Of a stretch of 64,000 nt of DNA, positions 11,601 to 22,901 are shown one piece after another. Each line of letters opens with the position of its first letter. Position 1 is the stretch's first letter. Source of the DNA: Scolanthus callimorphus (Eukaryota; Cnidaria; Anthozoa; Actiniaria; Edwardsiidae); the NCBI GenBank assembly GCA_033964015.1, contig CM066915.1, positions 186,001 through 250,000 on the forward strand, given 5' to 3'. The notes under the pieces were generated by a model, which had not been told where the DNA came from, did not search any database, and saw only the letters and a list, made by a program, of their open reading frames with translations. A program made the position numbers and the translations under genes.

Positions 11601-11927
11601 AATATTTATAGCATATTTTATATTTAACATATAAGATAAAACTTTGGAATGATTGAAGATTGGCTGGCTTAATACAATGGTACTTCCATAAGACTTTAAA
11701 AAATGGTGGCTTCAAAAATGTACTAAAAAAAATAATTAGAACTTAGCCACTTTATAACCCAACATCTGTCTATGCTCTTTCTGTGGTTCTTTTTTTCCTG
11801 CATGCTTGATATTGTGGCGCAACTCCCCAGTTCAGATCAAGCACATTGTTTTCAAGCACCTTTGTGTTGCTATGCCTTGAAGGGTATATACAGAATGGGT
11901 GTCCATAAATAAGACCTTGTATAAGTA
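8655..11927. other. Gene-free stretch made of small inverted-repeat elements
   Basis: No exon is supported. Visible elements are 9191-9384 (TIR TAAGCCYGGTGYAYACTWGCGACAT), 9428-9537 (AAAGTGCCGCG arms), 9665-9804 (TTTATACCACGC arms), 10215-10322 and 10669-10771 (related arms with AAATYTCACGYGAAAAA), and a (GATT)n tract at 11095-11112 that looks like a LINE tail. Confidence 0.5.
11248..11536. repeat. Dispersed repeat, copy 1 (partner 36981-37270)
   Basis: About 290 bp are nearly identical to 36981-37270, including CCCGCATTCATTGTTATACC, GATTGCAGGGAGGTGTTAGA and CTTCCTATTGTTTGCTATGA. No coding potential is seen. Confidence 0.75.
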
Positions 11928-13658
11928 TTATGACTTCCTTTTCTCCTTGGCCTCTAATCTGTCATTAAATGCTGTGATGCCAACTCCGACCATAATAGCT
12001 CCAACGACACAGCTTTGTGCAATAACCCTTAGTCGCATGAGGTATCGGCTTGTACTCATGGGCCCACGGTTTCTATAAGCAATGGCTCCCCATACCAAAG
12101 CTCCCATTGTGCCAACAATACCTGCAGAATTTTATGAGCATGAATTAGAGTGATATCCAAACTAATGCACACTTGACACATACTTTCTGCCAGGGTAGAG
12201 TATGGTGGAGTAAATTGAAATTTCCTTGGTACAGCAGGTTAAAACTGCACATGGATGGCAAATGCACTTTTGAGGCTTAATAAAGCCAGCAGTTTTGATT
12301 GATATCTTTTTACATATTTACAATATTCTTACAATTAAGCACAGCAAGTAAAATCTGTTTTTGACACAAAAAATATCTTCAAGCGACAATGTAAATTTCT
12401 TTTTATTACAGAGTTGCACGTCAAATTACTGGCAGAAATTGTCCCATCAAAATTGCCAAATCTCCTACCAATTTTCATATGTATCTGGTCAATTTTCCAG
12501 GACAACCAAGAGTCTTGATCGGACATATGTCTGATCAAGACTCTGTATTATAGACAAAAAAGTGAGACAAAATCTATCTTCGAGCCCCTTTATTTCTACC
12601 AATATCCTCACCAGTGGAGATATGGAAAATACTGTATGTCACTCAGGCCCCGGATGTAATTTTCTATGAGATGTATGACATTTCATTATAAACTATCAAC
12701 CTTTGTTGTAGTCGAATAATTTTACACATTTTCACAGTATAAACAGCTTCAGAAAAAAAACTGCCATATAATAGATTTGTTTAGATTATTATGTTGAAAA
12801 AAAAATGCACATTACATGTTTGCACATTTCAAAATTATTTCTTGAAAAAGTTACAATTTTATTGGTCCGCAGATGTTTGAGAATTGCGTGACACATGGGT
12901 GTAACGCACGTGCAGATACACACGACCTCGCGGTAAGGTTGTGCAATCACACATCCTGGCGATCCTTTTAAAAATATTTGTCAATGAAATAAGAATTCAT
13001 GCACTGAAATACACTCAAAATAGAGGCAAAGACGTATAACAGGTATTAAACGAAAATTTCAGCGACTAGTTTTCAAGGAGAGATTATCTTTGAGGCTTTT
13101 TTTAAAAAACGTTCTAAAGAAAGACAAGGTCGACACTGGAGAACGCCGGTGATTTTCAGCTGGTGATTAGCTGGGAAATGCATTTAAGTTATACCACGAC
13201 AAAACACAGAGAAATTAATCGGTGGAATAAGAAATCGATTATTGTACCATGATTCTATACATTCATATTAGGGGTGGACCATTAGAAATTGGGGGAGGGG
13301 GGGTGGCAATTTTTTTGCGCATGAATTTTTTTTTCGGGGATCAGGTTGTGAAAGATTTTTTTTTCGGAATTTATATCATGTTTTTTACTAGCTTTGATCT
13401 CTGCAAGATTTTTTTTTTGGAAGGATTGGCCTTGCTCGAATTTTTTTTTGGGAATTGCCACCCCCCCTCCCCCAATTTCTAATGGTCCACCCCTTATAAA
13501 AGAATTTTGTCGAATACTAAATTTGCGGTGATATGTCTCTTACCGATCGGAATAAAGGGTTGACTTTTGCTTTTCCTCAACAATTTCTCTGACTGAGTTT
13601 CGACTTCTTCGGCTGTCCTCCATGATTCACTGAGCTGTGTTTGCTTTGAACTCGGCAT
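11928..13658 (-). CDS. HIGD1A-like: HIG1 domain family member (HIGD1A-like)
   Basis: Exon 1 is 13658-13544 (ATG on the minus strand, ends in phase 1 at ATCG|gtaaga). Exon 2 is 12121-11928 (acceptor ctgcag, stop TAA). Together they give 102 aa, close to the usual 90-100 for HIGD1. The protein reads ...SQPFIPIG at the junction, then TM1 (IVGTMGALVWGAIAY, about residues 40-54), a GP turn, the HIG1 signature core RLRVIAQ (RxRxxxQ), and TM2 (VVGAIMVGVGITAF). It ends in a charged tail, EAKEKRKS. HIG1 proteins are small inner mitochondrial membrane factors linked to respiratory complexes III/IV and hypoxia survival. That role is inherited from the family and was not shown here. Its intron holds several MITEs. 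HIGD1 rather than HIGD2 is favoured by the PFIPIG motif before TM1. Confidence 0.88.
12511..12546. repeat. Palindrome in HIGD1 intron
   Basis: AGAGTCTTGATC-GGACATATGTC-TGATCAAGACTCT forms a nearly perfect 36-bp hairpin. Confidence 0.8.
13268..13496. mobile_element. MITE in HIGD1 intron
   Basis: Both ends carry AGGGGTGGACCATTAGAAAT followed by a G-rich run, in mirror orientation. The interior is T-rich, with TTTTTTTTCGG-type words. It is non-coding. Confidence 0.8.
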
Positions 13659-14804
13659 AATATCTCCCAACGATTCTCAGCTGTTTACTCTGTGAAATTT
13701 CGCTTGTCTGAGTAACCGAACGACTAGCGCGAGGGTTTCAGTGTTGTCTAAAGATTATGCAATTTGTGACGTACTATAACGTCATAAGTAACGCAATTTG
13801 ATTAAAATCACAGTTCAAAGTCCGAATCAAAAAGTTCGACATGTACACACATAAAATTATTTACACTTTGTTTATTAGGGCCTTTCATGAAGATTTCCCG
13901 TCTGATTTAATAATTATTTGTGCTTATTTTGAAAAGAAACCCATTGAATGGTAATTGTCAAAGCGTTACTCGATGCGCGGTCACGATTCGGCTTTTTATG
14001 CTGAGTCACAATCACTGAGGTACAAGTCTACCAAAACGTGCGTTTCTTCATGTCCTCACCATACATGAATTGCGTTTTAGATTTTCTCGGTAAATAGCTA
14101 CCTGTTTATTAATGTCAAATCTTTGAAAATGAGTTAATTGCCTTCACTGTTAATTTATCCAGTTCTATTTTACGCAGAAATATTAAGAAATTTCACTGGA
14201 GTGTATTTTCTTTTGTATTCACTCCTCGTCATGAGAGCGGACGGGAAAATGCTGACTCATTTTGCGCTTACAGCACGCATTGAAGAAAGTATGCCCGGCT
14301 CGAACCTGGCCTGAGCATTTTATAATTAACGATTAGGCCAAGTAAAAAAATAAAATAAAATAAAATTACATGTTTATCGCCAGTCCCCGCCCGCATCGTT
14401 TTTTTGGAGCCGCATCCTTTTCTCTTTTATTTTTTTCACAAATTGTCTCCAAAACTAAGTCAAACGTCACAAGCGGTTAGAAACTGCTTTGAAACGTGGC
14501 TTTAATGACCATGGAAATGCTTTATATGAACATAGATTGCCCTTAAGAATAGTTGTAGTCATTTTGTACACAAAATATGGCATAAACCAATAAAACAAGG
14601 CATAAACAAGGAGCAAAAAGAAATTACTATTATCTTCGTTCTATTAAAAACATAAATAGAACGAAGCAATGTATATAAATGAACATCATCCAAAATAGTC
14701 CGATACAACCATGTGGGACACTTGCGCATGTCAAATAACCATGTCACCAGAATGATATAATCCTCATCTCAAGACCATTTAACAATATTTTAAGTTTCGA
14801 GACC
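13659..14804. other. Intergenic between HIGD1 (-) and the lectin gene (+)
   Basis: It holds the promoter side of HIGD1 and upstream sequence of the lectin gene. A donor-like AAG|gtaagc at 14916, with an open frame from ATG 14805, could be a 5' exon of the lectin gene, but this is weak. Nothing else is supported. Confidence 0.35.
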
Positions 14805-15855
14805 ATGTTGAGTAGACACCCTGGCGTCACTATAATAATGGTAGACATTGAAAACAATACATCGTGTGCTCTTCGCTGCAGTTTAAAAAGTATCTCGTCC
14901 CGTTATCGTCAAGAAGGTAAGCCCTCTAATAAATGCATACGATGAGAGCTTCTACCGTTCTTATTTTGTCAGCTGTTGATGTAATGTGAAACCACTAAGG
15001 ATTGAAACTAAACTGAAAATGTTTCGCCCATTTTCCCAAGTCTTTATTACTAGGCCTAACAAATTTGTAATAACAAATTTTATATTTCAAAAAACTCATG
15101 TTTTTACATTTTGCCTTGAAATGCAAATATCACTGATTATATAGCAGCGCAGATCCTAGTAGCTTTATATTCATTATATCAGTGCGAAGATTAGAAAAAA
15201 ACAGCTGGTTGTAAAAATAAAAAATAAAAACTACAAAAGGAGAGATAAAAAAGAGCACAATTGGTTATAATGGGCGTATAAATTAAAATGGAACGGGCTA
15301 ATTCAAAACGTAATTTAAGACATTCAATTTTGAATTGATGCGCAAACAATGTTGAACCATCTGATGACACTGTCCACGAAAACTTCTAGTGGGGCAAGTG
15401 AGCGACACATTGCGCAAAATATAAAAGCTTCAATAATTATTTTTCGTCACCCTAGCTGTTATAAAATTAAACCGCTTCAAAAGAAAAATTTCTATGCGTT
15501 ATCTAGGGTTGAAGGAATGATACTATTAAGGTGTATGAGAATTGATTGACTCTTGAGCATGTTGAGTTTCAAGTCGCCGGTGTCGCTTGTTATTTTTTCA
15601 TGTTTTGTCCCTTAACAGGTGCATCCATATGGTTTTGTATTTACCTAATCAGCACTTTAAAGCCGTCGATGAAAGTCTTAGAGCTCAGAAACATATTTCA
15701 TTCAGTATTTCCCTCATCCTCCGCATTATGGCTTGGAAATTAGTCTTAAGTGCAATATTTATCGCCCGATCATTGGTATTGCTTTCCAAAGCCGGGATCA
15801 TTTATCTTGTATGATGATTTAATATATCTAGACAAATCACTCGAAAGTGTTCAGG

Positions 15856-17724
15856 ATGGCTCTGCTAAGACTTTTCCTTATTAGCAACTTGCCATTTTAT
15901 ACCTTGACTTCTGTATTTCATCCTTTTACCATCAAAAACTACTCTATTCGATCTGAAAATAAGTATTTTGAGGGATACACAACAGGATGGTTGGAGTGCA
16001 TGGTGATTTGCCAATATGACAAGCAATGCTCGGCCTACAGCTACAAGCACAAGAAACACCGAAATCACGGAGTCTGTCAGCTTTCGGCGTGCTTTACCCC
16101 TTTGGCTGAAGCAAAAAAAGTTCTTCTTTATTCTAAAAGACATCTGTATCATCAGTTGAAAAGAAAGGTAGGGGAAATCTCAAAAGAAAGCTTATTTAAT
16201 TAGTTGTTCTTTGTTGACGACATCTTGACATGAAGTGTATCAACCATCAAGTAATGTTTGACAAAAATGTTATCTTGCTTTTCTTAGCGCGAATCATTTT
16301 CAAACATTTATTGCCTGACTATATGCCGGTCTTCAAGCTTTGTCGAGGGGTTATTGTAATTTGTTTTTTCAGGGACATTGGCCATGCACGAAAAAGAATC
16401 CTCATGTCTTTACTTGCCCTTCAGGTAAGCAAATATTTTTTTCTGTATTTATGAATTCTATCGCGAACTCTCCACCAAAGCGCGAAACTGTCCTTTGGTG
16501 TGGAGCCGTCATTGAAAGTACGTCTAGAGCCCCGATAAGCCGATAGACATTACGAAATCCGCGAGGTGTTTTTGGTTGGTTGTGTGATGCTTTTTAATAG
16601 AACTGGATTGATGAAAGATTGACCAGATTCTATAGGTGAATATATAAATCATCTCCAGGGACAAGAACGCCAGTTCTATGGTGAAGACAGTATCTTTGTT
16701 TAAATGTTTTTGACGGACGCCAGCACGCAGTTTTGTGATTGGAAATCCAAATTTGGAGTTCGCAGAGCTATCGAACAAACGTGAAAATACACGGTCGCTA
16801 GACAAGGAGAGGTTGGAGGAGTGAACGGGCTGTATTAGATGGCACAAAATTGGGCCATCATAAGGGCTGTAAAAATAAGGGCTACAAAATACATATGCCT
16901 GCCCTCCGAGAGCCAGGTCTTTGCACCGGGAGATATAGTGCCCCGACCCTTACGAAAAGTGCAAGGGTTCTTTCGCGTCCAAGGGTAAGGAAGGGGGACG
17001 GAAGAAAGTTTATTATCTCATCCGAAAGACTAAGGAATCATTAGAAAATTAGAACCTTGTTCAACTCAATATAAAAACCCTGAATCGCGACTCGAAAAGC
17101 CCGTAAGGAAATCCAGGTTTGTTGGATGCTGTATTTAAGGAGTTACAGAGAAAGCTGGTGTCTGCGTTGTTAAGCGATGATTGCACTTCCTCATACTAGT
17201 GACAATAACCATAGTACGTAACTAACTGTTATTGCTATGGCTGCAATTTTCCTTTTCGTGACAATAAAGCGGAGCCGTAGCCGCCAAAACTTGATGGTTC
17301 GCTTCAACATGTTGACACTTTCATTTTAGTCTGCTGTAAACAAGAATGGAAACCATTTGGGAGTAACTGCTACAAGTTCTACGAAGACGGAAGATCTTGG
17401 CAGAACGCAGAACGTGTCTGTAGTCAAATTGCGGGAGGTCATTTAGCATCGATTCATTCTCAAGAAGAGAACGACTTTCTTAATGTTCTTGCGAATGAGA
17501 CAGTCAAGAGCAGCACTTATATCTGGGTGGGGCTTAAGGAAATCGAGAATGACAGCATGTTTGTTTGGTCTGACGGATCGTTTGTGGTAAATGGATACAG
17601 ACGATGGGAGCCCAGGCAACCTGATCATCAACTTGAGTGTGGCAACATGAATAAGTACGATGGATACTGGTATGATTTTATGTGTACAAAAGAGAACTCA
17701 TTCTTGTGTAAGTACAGGCCTTAG
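15856..17724 (+). CDS. Secreted PAN/apple-like plus C-type lectin domain protein
   Basis: Three coding exons fit in phase: 15856-16167 (phase 0), 16373-16424 (phase 1) and 17330-17724 (stop TAG), giving 252 aa. The N-terminus MALLRLFLISNLPFYTLTS is a likely signal peptide. A Cys-rich PAN-like segment follows (WLECMVICQYDKQCSAYSY ... GVCQLSACF). A short linker exon (GHWPCTKKN...CPSG) leads to a full C-type lectin domain: WKPFGSNCYKFYEDGRSW, the WIGL-equivalent IWVGL, then ECGNM...WYDFMCTKENSFLCKY. The calcium/sugar site is atypical: EPRQPD stands in place of EPN, and WYDF in place of WND, so canonical mannose binding is doubtful. A cag acceptor sits one base before the ATG, which implies a non-coding 5' exon upstream, perhaps ending at 14916. 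Such combinations are common in cnidarian secreted recognition and matrix proteins. The ligand is unknown. Confidence 0.87.
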
Positions 17725-18447
17725 AGCCTGTGTCAGCCGCCAGGAAAGCATAGTAACATACCAAGACGGAGAAAGCATCCATGTCCATCGGCTGAATTAG
17801 AGAATATAGAGCAATGTTCTCGATTGAATTTGGTAAATCAAATCTTAGATGTTAGAGATTTCTACACGTTATTCGTCTTCTAATATCGAACGAAAACAAC
17901 AAAGGAGAGTGGCTGACGTGACACGAGCTCTTTAACAAGGTCAATGGAACGCGTAACCAAACAACAGAGGAAAAAGCAATAAAGAAGGAAAAAACAGGTT
18001 GCAAAACCTTACAGCTAGCCGTCGTTTCGCGCTGAAAACATCGCTTTTGGTTTGGGATTTTGGGGTTTTTCTGTTCCGCAAGACAAACCATTAGCCAGAT
18101 ATGTTCTTGCCTTGTTTTACCTAGTGCAGTCGGTTGGCTTTCTGTCGGGACGAAAACCCGACAGAAAGCCAATGTTTTTTGGCTGTAAATAGTCTTTTTT
18201 CTCAAAGATGCATTTGCGTTTATTTTAAATCTCCAACGGTCTCTTGTTTATACCAACCAATTTCAAACGCTGTTAGTGTATTTAGTCATCACGTGCCCAC
18301 CGCGTGATAGGGTTTTTACTTGGGTAGGCTGAAAAAGAAGCCAACCACATGCTCACCGCGTGATAGTGTTTTTACTTGAATTTTGATTGGCTGGAAAGGA
18401 AACCATTTAGCAGCAACTAGTATTTTCTCTCGTTCATGAGTATTTTC
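17725..18447. other. Intergenic between lectin (+) and sulfotransferase (-) 3' ends
   Basis: The genes converge here. A hairpin at 18138-18172 (GGCTTTCTGTCGGG / CCCGACAGAAAGCC) is present, and a duplicated phrase, CACCGCGTGATAG-GTTTTTACTTG, occurs at 18298-18320 and 18355-18377. No coding sequence is seen. Confidence 0.5.
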
Positions 18448-21400
18448 TCATGACTCAGTAGGCCAATTATACCAGAAAAGGTTGTAATCTTTCTCGTATA
18501 CCTTCACGATTCGTTTTAGCAACAATCTAGGAACATCCCTCAGGAGCTTCGTATTGCTCGGTTTATGAGGATGTTTGGTGTACTCCTTTTGTTTATGTGG
18601 AAACTTTACAAGGTTATCAACGTTAATCCGCTGAAGAACCGTCTTTGATTCGGTTTTCAAGTTTTCAAAGGATCCAATAAAATTATAATCAACAGCACAA
18701 GGTTGGCAGAGGTAATAGAACGGCATCCAGTGTTCATCCATATTTAACGGCTGCTTCACTGACAAGTGCTGGAAAAATTCAGTGAGAGTTGCAGCGCTGT
18801 TCCGCGAAGGAAACGCCTTGTTCCTTCTGAAGTTAGTTTTGATCTTTTCTATGTACTCTTGCTTGTAAAACTCGTTATCTCCCGTTAATTTATCCCTAAA
18901 TGCGGACAACAGACGGTCCAGCGGATCCCTCACAAACATAAACTTGTAATAAGTCTTCAACTTTTGCTCGACCTCTTTGCTTGAGAACCGATCTAGTAAC
19001 ACAAATGCGTAATTGACCTTTTCTATGGATGAGGTGTTGTAAGCTTTTCCATCCAGTACATTGAAGACTCTTTTCCAGTTCGAGCATGCGACCTGAAATA
19101 AACCAAACTGTAAAAATCTAACAGCTCTTCTGCGGGTTAGGGCTCCTTATGTAATTTTTCTGTTCTATTCTAAATAAATTTGTTGTTTAAACAAAAAAGG
19201 AACCTTGGTGTTCAAAGATAGCGGAGCTCGGGAGCTCCGCTTTTAGGCAGTGCCTAAATCTATATATTAGCAATTTCTATGCATGCTAAGGGGAAATGAG
19301 GCATCACATACTTTTGGAATATAGCAGTATAGTACACGATGTTCATCATTGACGATGATATGCCGGCTGGCTATTTGGCGCTCCAAGTGTGTCAAGTCAT
19401 TCCACCGGGTCTTGTATTTGTATTTTTGGCACTTTTGTTGTACGCGTCTTGAACGTTCAGCGATGGAAGGCTGTTATAATAGCAAATAAGCATATTTGTG
19501 ATATTTAGGTGAACCAAACTGCACGCGGGAAGTGAAGCCATACGCGTGCCAATAGATTATAGATAGGTTAGGAAGACTGCAAGTTTTGTTGAATTTCCAT
19601 GCTTTTTTTGCTAAGATTTGAGGGGAAAAAATACTTACAGCCCTTCCAAATAAGGTAAGGGGGATTTCCTAATAAGGAAATTTTGCAAAGACGGCAAATC
19701 GACCAAATCGGCAACCTTAACGAATAACTGTTTGTGCTAGATATTTTCTCTTCCTTACAGAATTTTTTATAGTATTTTTTTGGCATTTTTGCTGTTAGAC
19801 CCGTGCCTTAAGTTCCCTGAGTTTAAAGTCGCAAAGATAAGGTAGGATATTCTCTATTTGTTATGTATTGGGTATACGAGCATTCGAATGACTTTCGCGC
19901 GCGAAATTCAAATCTAAAAATAGACACTTTTCCGTGACTGTGATGTGGACAAATACTGTACGAACGATTCTAACTCTTGTTAATCCACTCTTGTCCACAC
20001 GAAGTTGGCTTGACAGCGTCAGTTGCGGTGCACGGCACAAACTCGACGCTGTTTCAAACGTCGTGCTCTGTGTTGAGCCGAACTGAATGCAAAATTATGC
20101 ATACATTCGTAAAATACTGCAGGCCAAAAGAAAAGCAATAACTCAAATGGCCTGCACCAGAGAGCACCCCCTCCTCCTCCCCCGCGAGATTTCGAGCCCA
20201 GGAGCTTAGGCCTAGTACATACACCGCTCTTATCATGAGCCGATCCAACCTGTTGCCGTGAAATACGCGAAAATCGGGGCATTTAAATGGATTCTACATT
20301 ACCGGTATGATTTAGAATAGTGTGGGTGACAGGCAGACCAGAGATGGACGAACAATATTGTTTTATCGAGATTTTGCAATGGATCGGCTCATGATAAGAG
20401 CGGCGTATGTACTAGGCCTTACTGGGTACGAGAATGTTCTCTCAACGGCTCTGCCATTCTGGAAATGGGTCTATATGGCTAGTTTGTCTCTTTGTAATCA
20501 AGCGTTTAATGGTTTGTTTCTTGACTCACCGTTAGTACTGGCAAGCGAGTGTAGATTGTTAGTCTTGTGACGCTTATTGAAATAACTGATGACAAATACG
20601 ATGAAATAGAGGATATTACATGGCCGTGTGGAGATATAGAGGATGTTACATTGCCTTTTTCTCAATTCAGTATATTTATAAAGTGGTACCCCTTTCTAAT
20701 TTTACTATATAAAGGATTAGGGCAAGGGGTCCATGTCTGTGCGAAGCATCCCCCTCCATGGGTAAGGGGTCCATGGTCTTCATTCTCAAGTGCCCAAACT
20801 ACAAAAACCTTCGAAATGAAGTTTTCCATACCATAGAAATTGAAACCAAAATCAACCTACACCAAATGGCCCCCTCGGATGCATTTACAAGAATAATGTC
20901 TCTAAAATATAAAGAAAATATCCAAAAAACTATGGCAAAATTTGTCTGGGAAGCCAAAACAGAACGACAACGACTACTTTGTAAAAGCACCCCATCATGA
21001 CGAAGCCTTTGAACCCTCGGACTTTGATCCAATAAAAGCGAAATGGAAACAGTCACATTTAGACAAGATATTAATGTATTTTTCTTTTTTAATTTTACTG
21101 GAGTTATGCTAATGTAATTATTTTTACACGGTTCCGTAAAAATCTATCTATCTATCCCCGTACAAAATGTATTGAATAGCATGTAAAAAAAGCATGTGTA
21201 AAAATATTTACATAAGTATAACTCCAATAAATTTTAAAGAAGAACCCCCAACCTCCCCCCCCCCCCCCCCCCCGTACGGCGCGCCAGTCTGCTGCTAAGA
21301 AGAAAAGAAATTATAGCGGAGCTCCTGCGCGGGCCGAAGGCCCGCGCAAGCGGAGCACCATACCTAAGGGAAAAACGTATAGTATACTATCGAGTTGATT

Positions 21401-22886
21401 TTTGAACGTCACGGGCATTATGGATCATTTTGATGACGTCATTGATGACGTAAGGGCACGTGACTTTGGTGTAGAGTTCCTCTTATGGTCTTTGAAACTT
21501 TGTCCAAGTTTGGCTTCTATAGAAGCTTCTCTTCGGGAGATATGATTTTTTCTTTATTTTTCTGGTATTAAACCTATAGCGTACGCCGTCCGTCCGTCGT
21601 CCGTCCGTCCGTCCGTCCGTCCGTGTACACATGGGAACCCTGTGGTATGCAAAGAAAAAATTATATCTCCTCAAGGGAACATGCTAAGACAACCATACTT
21701 GGAATATTTTGTCTATGCCACAAGGGGGGTGCTGTAACACGGTCACGTGATATGACGTCATCGATGACGTCATTTATGCTTGAAAAATCAATATCTCGTG
21801 AAGGGAAGACTCTAAAGTAACCAAACTTGAAAAATCAATATCTCGTGAAGGGAAGACTCTAAAGCAACCAAACTTGGGTAATGTAATCCACGTCACCAGA
21901 TGAGCGAAATGAAGTGGTCACGTGATATGACGTCATCGATGACGTCATCTACGCTTGAAAAATCAATATCTCATGAAAGGAAGACTCTAAACCAACCAAA
22001 CTTGGGTAATGTAATCCAGTTCACCAGATGAGCGAAATGAAGTGGTCACGTGATGTGACGTCATCGATGACGTCATCTATGCTTGAAAAATCAATATCTC
22101 GTGAAGGGAAGACTCTAAGAAAACCAAACTTGGGTAGTGTAGTCTAGGCCACCAGCTGAGCAAAATGAGGTGGTCACGTGATATGACGTCATCGATGACG
22201 TCATATATGCTTAAAAAACCAATATCTCGTGAAGGGAAGACTCTAAAGCAACCAAACTTGGGTAATGTAATCCAGATCACCAGATGAGCGAAATGATGTG
22301 GTCACGTGATATGACGTCATCGATGACGTCATCTACGCTTGAAAAATTAATATCTCATGAAAGGGAGACTCTAAACCAACCAAACTTGGGTAATGTAATC
22401 CAGGTCACCAGATGAACGAAATGAAGTGGTCACGTGATGTGACGTCATCGATGACGTCATCTATGCTTGAAAAATTAATATCTCGTGAAGGGAATACTCT
22501 AAAACAACCAAACTTTGGTAGTGTAGTCTAGGTCATTAGATGAGCGAAATGAAGTGGTCACGTAATATGACGTCATCGATGATGTCATTTATGCTTGAAA
22601 AATTAATATCTCGTAAAGGGAAGACTCTAAAGTAACCATGTAAACCATGTACACATGGGAATCCCATTCATTCACACAGAAAATTTTATAACCAGGAGCT
22701 CCGCTTTTAGCCAGTGGCTAAATCTATATATTATTATCTATGCTTTCATTTATATGCGGATTTCAAAGGATACAAACGTTTTAGCCAGATTTCGGTAACG
22801 ATTTGCTTTGGATAGAAAGTTAAGTGCTACTTACCTAGTAATGTTAGGAGAATTGAAATTGTATAAAACCATCTGTGTTTTGACAT
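18448..22886 (-). CDS. Carbohydrate sulfotransferase, HNK-1/CHST11-14 type (Sulfotransfer_2)
   Basis: The last exon, 19092-18448 (phase 0 in, TGA stop, 214 codons), opens with VACSNWKR and contains the 3'-phosphate motif FVRDPLDRLLSAFRDK and a Cys-rich YYLCQPCAVDYNFIG segment. The preceding exon, 19470-19312 (53 codons), ends VLYCYIPK, so the junction restores CYIPKVACSNWKR, the 5'-PAPS-binding loop. A likely first coding exon at 22886-22835 (MSKHRWFYTISILLTLL, ends in phase 1) gives the Golgi signal anchor. Its phase does not match the 53-codon exon, so at least one stem exon between 19.5 and 22.8 kb remains unresolved. The family transfers sulfate from PAPS to chondroitin/dermatan or related glycans in the Golgi lumen. 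The exact acceptor cannot be told from sequence. The first intron holds the 128-bp CRE-rich array and a LINE fragment. Confidence 0.8.
19826..19994. mobile_element. Partial copy of the CAAGAGTGGATTA MITE family
   Basis: It matches one half of the elements at 40553-40915 and 41218-41547 (AAAGTCGCAAAGATAAGGT ... ACTCTTGTTAATCCACTCTTG). It lies in an intron of the sulfotransferase gene. Confidence 0.7.
20195..20425. repeat. Inverted repeat pair
   Basis: The segment ATGGATCGGCTCATGATAAG...GTATGTACTAGGCC at 20378-20422 is mirrored at about 20210-20255 (GGCCTAGTACATACACCGCT). It is a decayed element. Confidence 0.6.
20700..21160 (+). mobile_element. Truncated LINE 3' fragment
   Basis: A frame from 20758 encodes FILKCPNYKNLRNEVFHTIE...FTRIMSLKYKENIQKTMAKFVWEAKTERQRLL. 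It resembles the conserved C-terminal Cys-containing end of LINE reverse-transcriptase ORFs (F.CP.Y...R...F). It is followed by a (TCTA)n tail at 21143-21155. It is 5'-truncated and not functional. Confidence 0.5.
21298..22740. mobile_element. Composite transposon-like unit carrying a 128-bp tandem array
   Basis: The left edge AGCGGAGCTCC...GCGGAGCACCATAC and the right edge GGAGCTCCGCTTTTAGCCAGTGGCTAAATCTATATATTA recur separately at 19228-19272, 31158-31195, 31366-31378 and 57298-57350. This indicates a dispersed family. Between the edges lies a head-to-tail array described separately. No transposase is seen. Confidence 0.6.
21741..22680. repeat. 128-bp tandem repeat with paired CRE palindromes
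   Basis: The string GGTCACGTGATRTGACGTCA recurs at 21741, 21916, 22044, 22172, 22300, 22428 and 22556. The spacing is 175 bp once and then exactly 128 bp five times. Each unit normally carries the E-box-like CACGTG and two TGACGTCA palindromes separated by TCGA or overlapping ATCGAT, plus the conserved tail AATATCTCGTGAAGGGAAGA. A degenerate unit is visible at 21410-21470. Confidence 0.9.
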
Positions 22887-22901
22887 TAGTATTCTCTTCA
22901 C

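Noticed and set aside
19640..19725. Possible missing stem exon of the HNK-1-type sulfotransferase, with a good donor at the 19640 side
   Set aside because: Every phase compatible with the first exon contains a stop, so it cannot be the missing exon as read.
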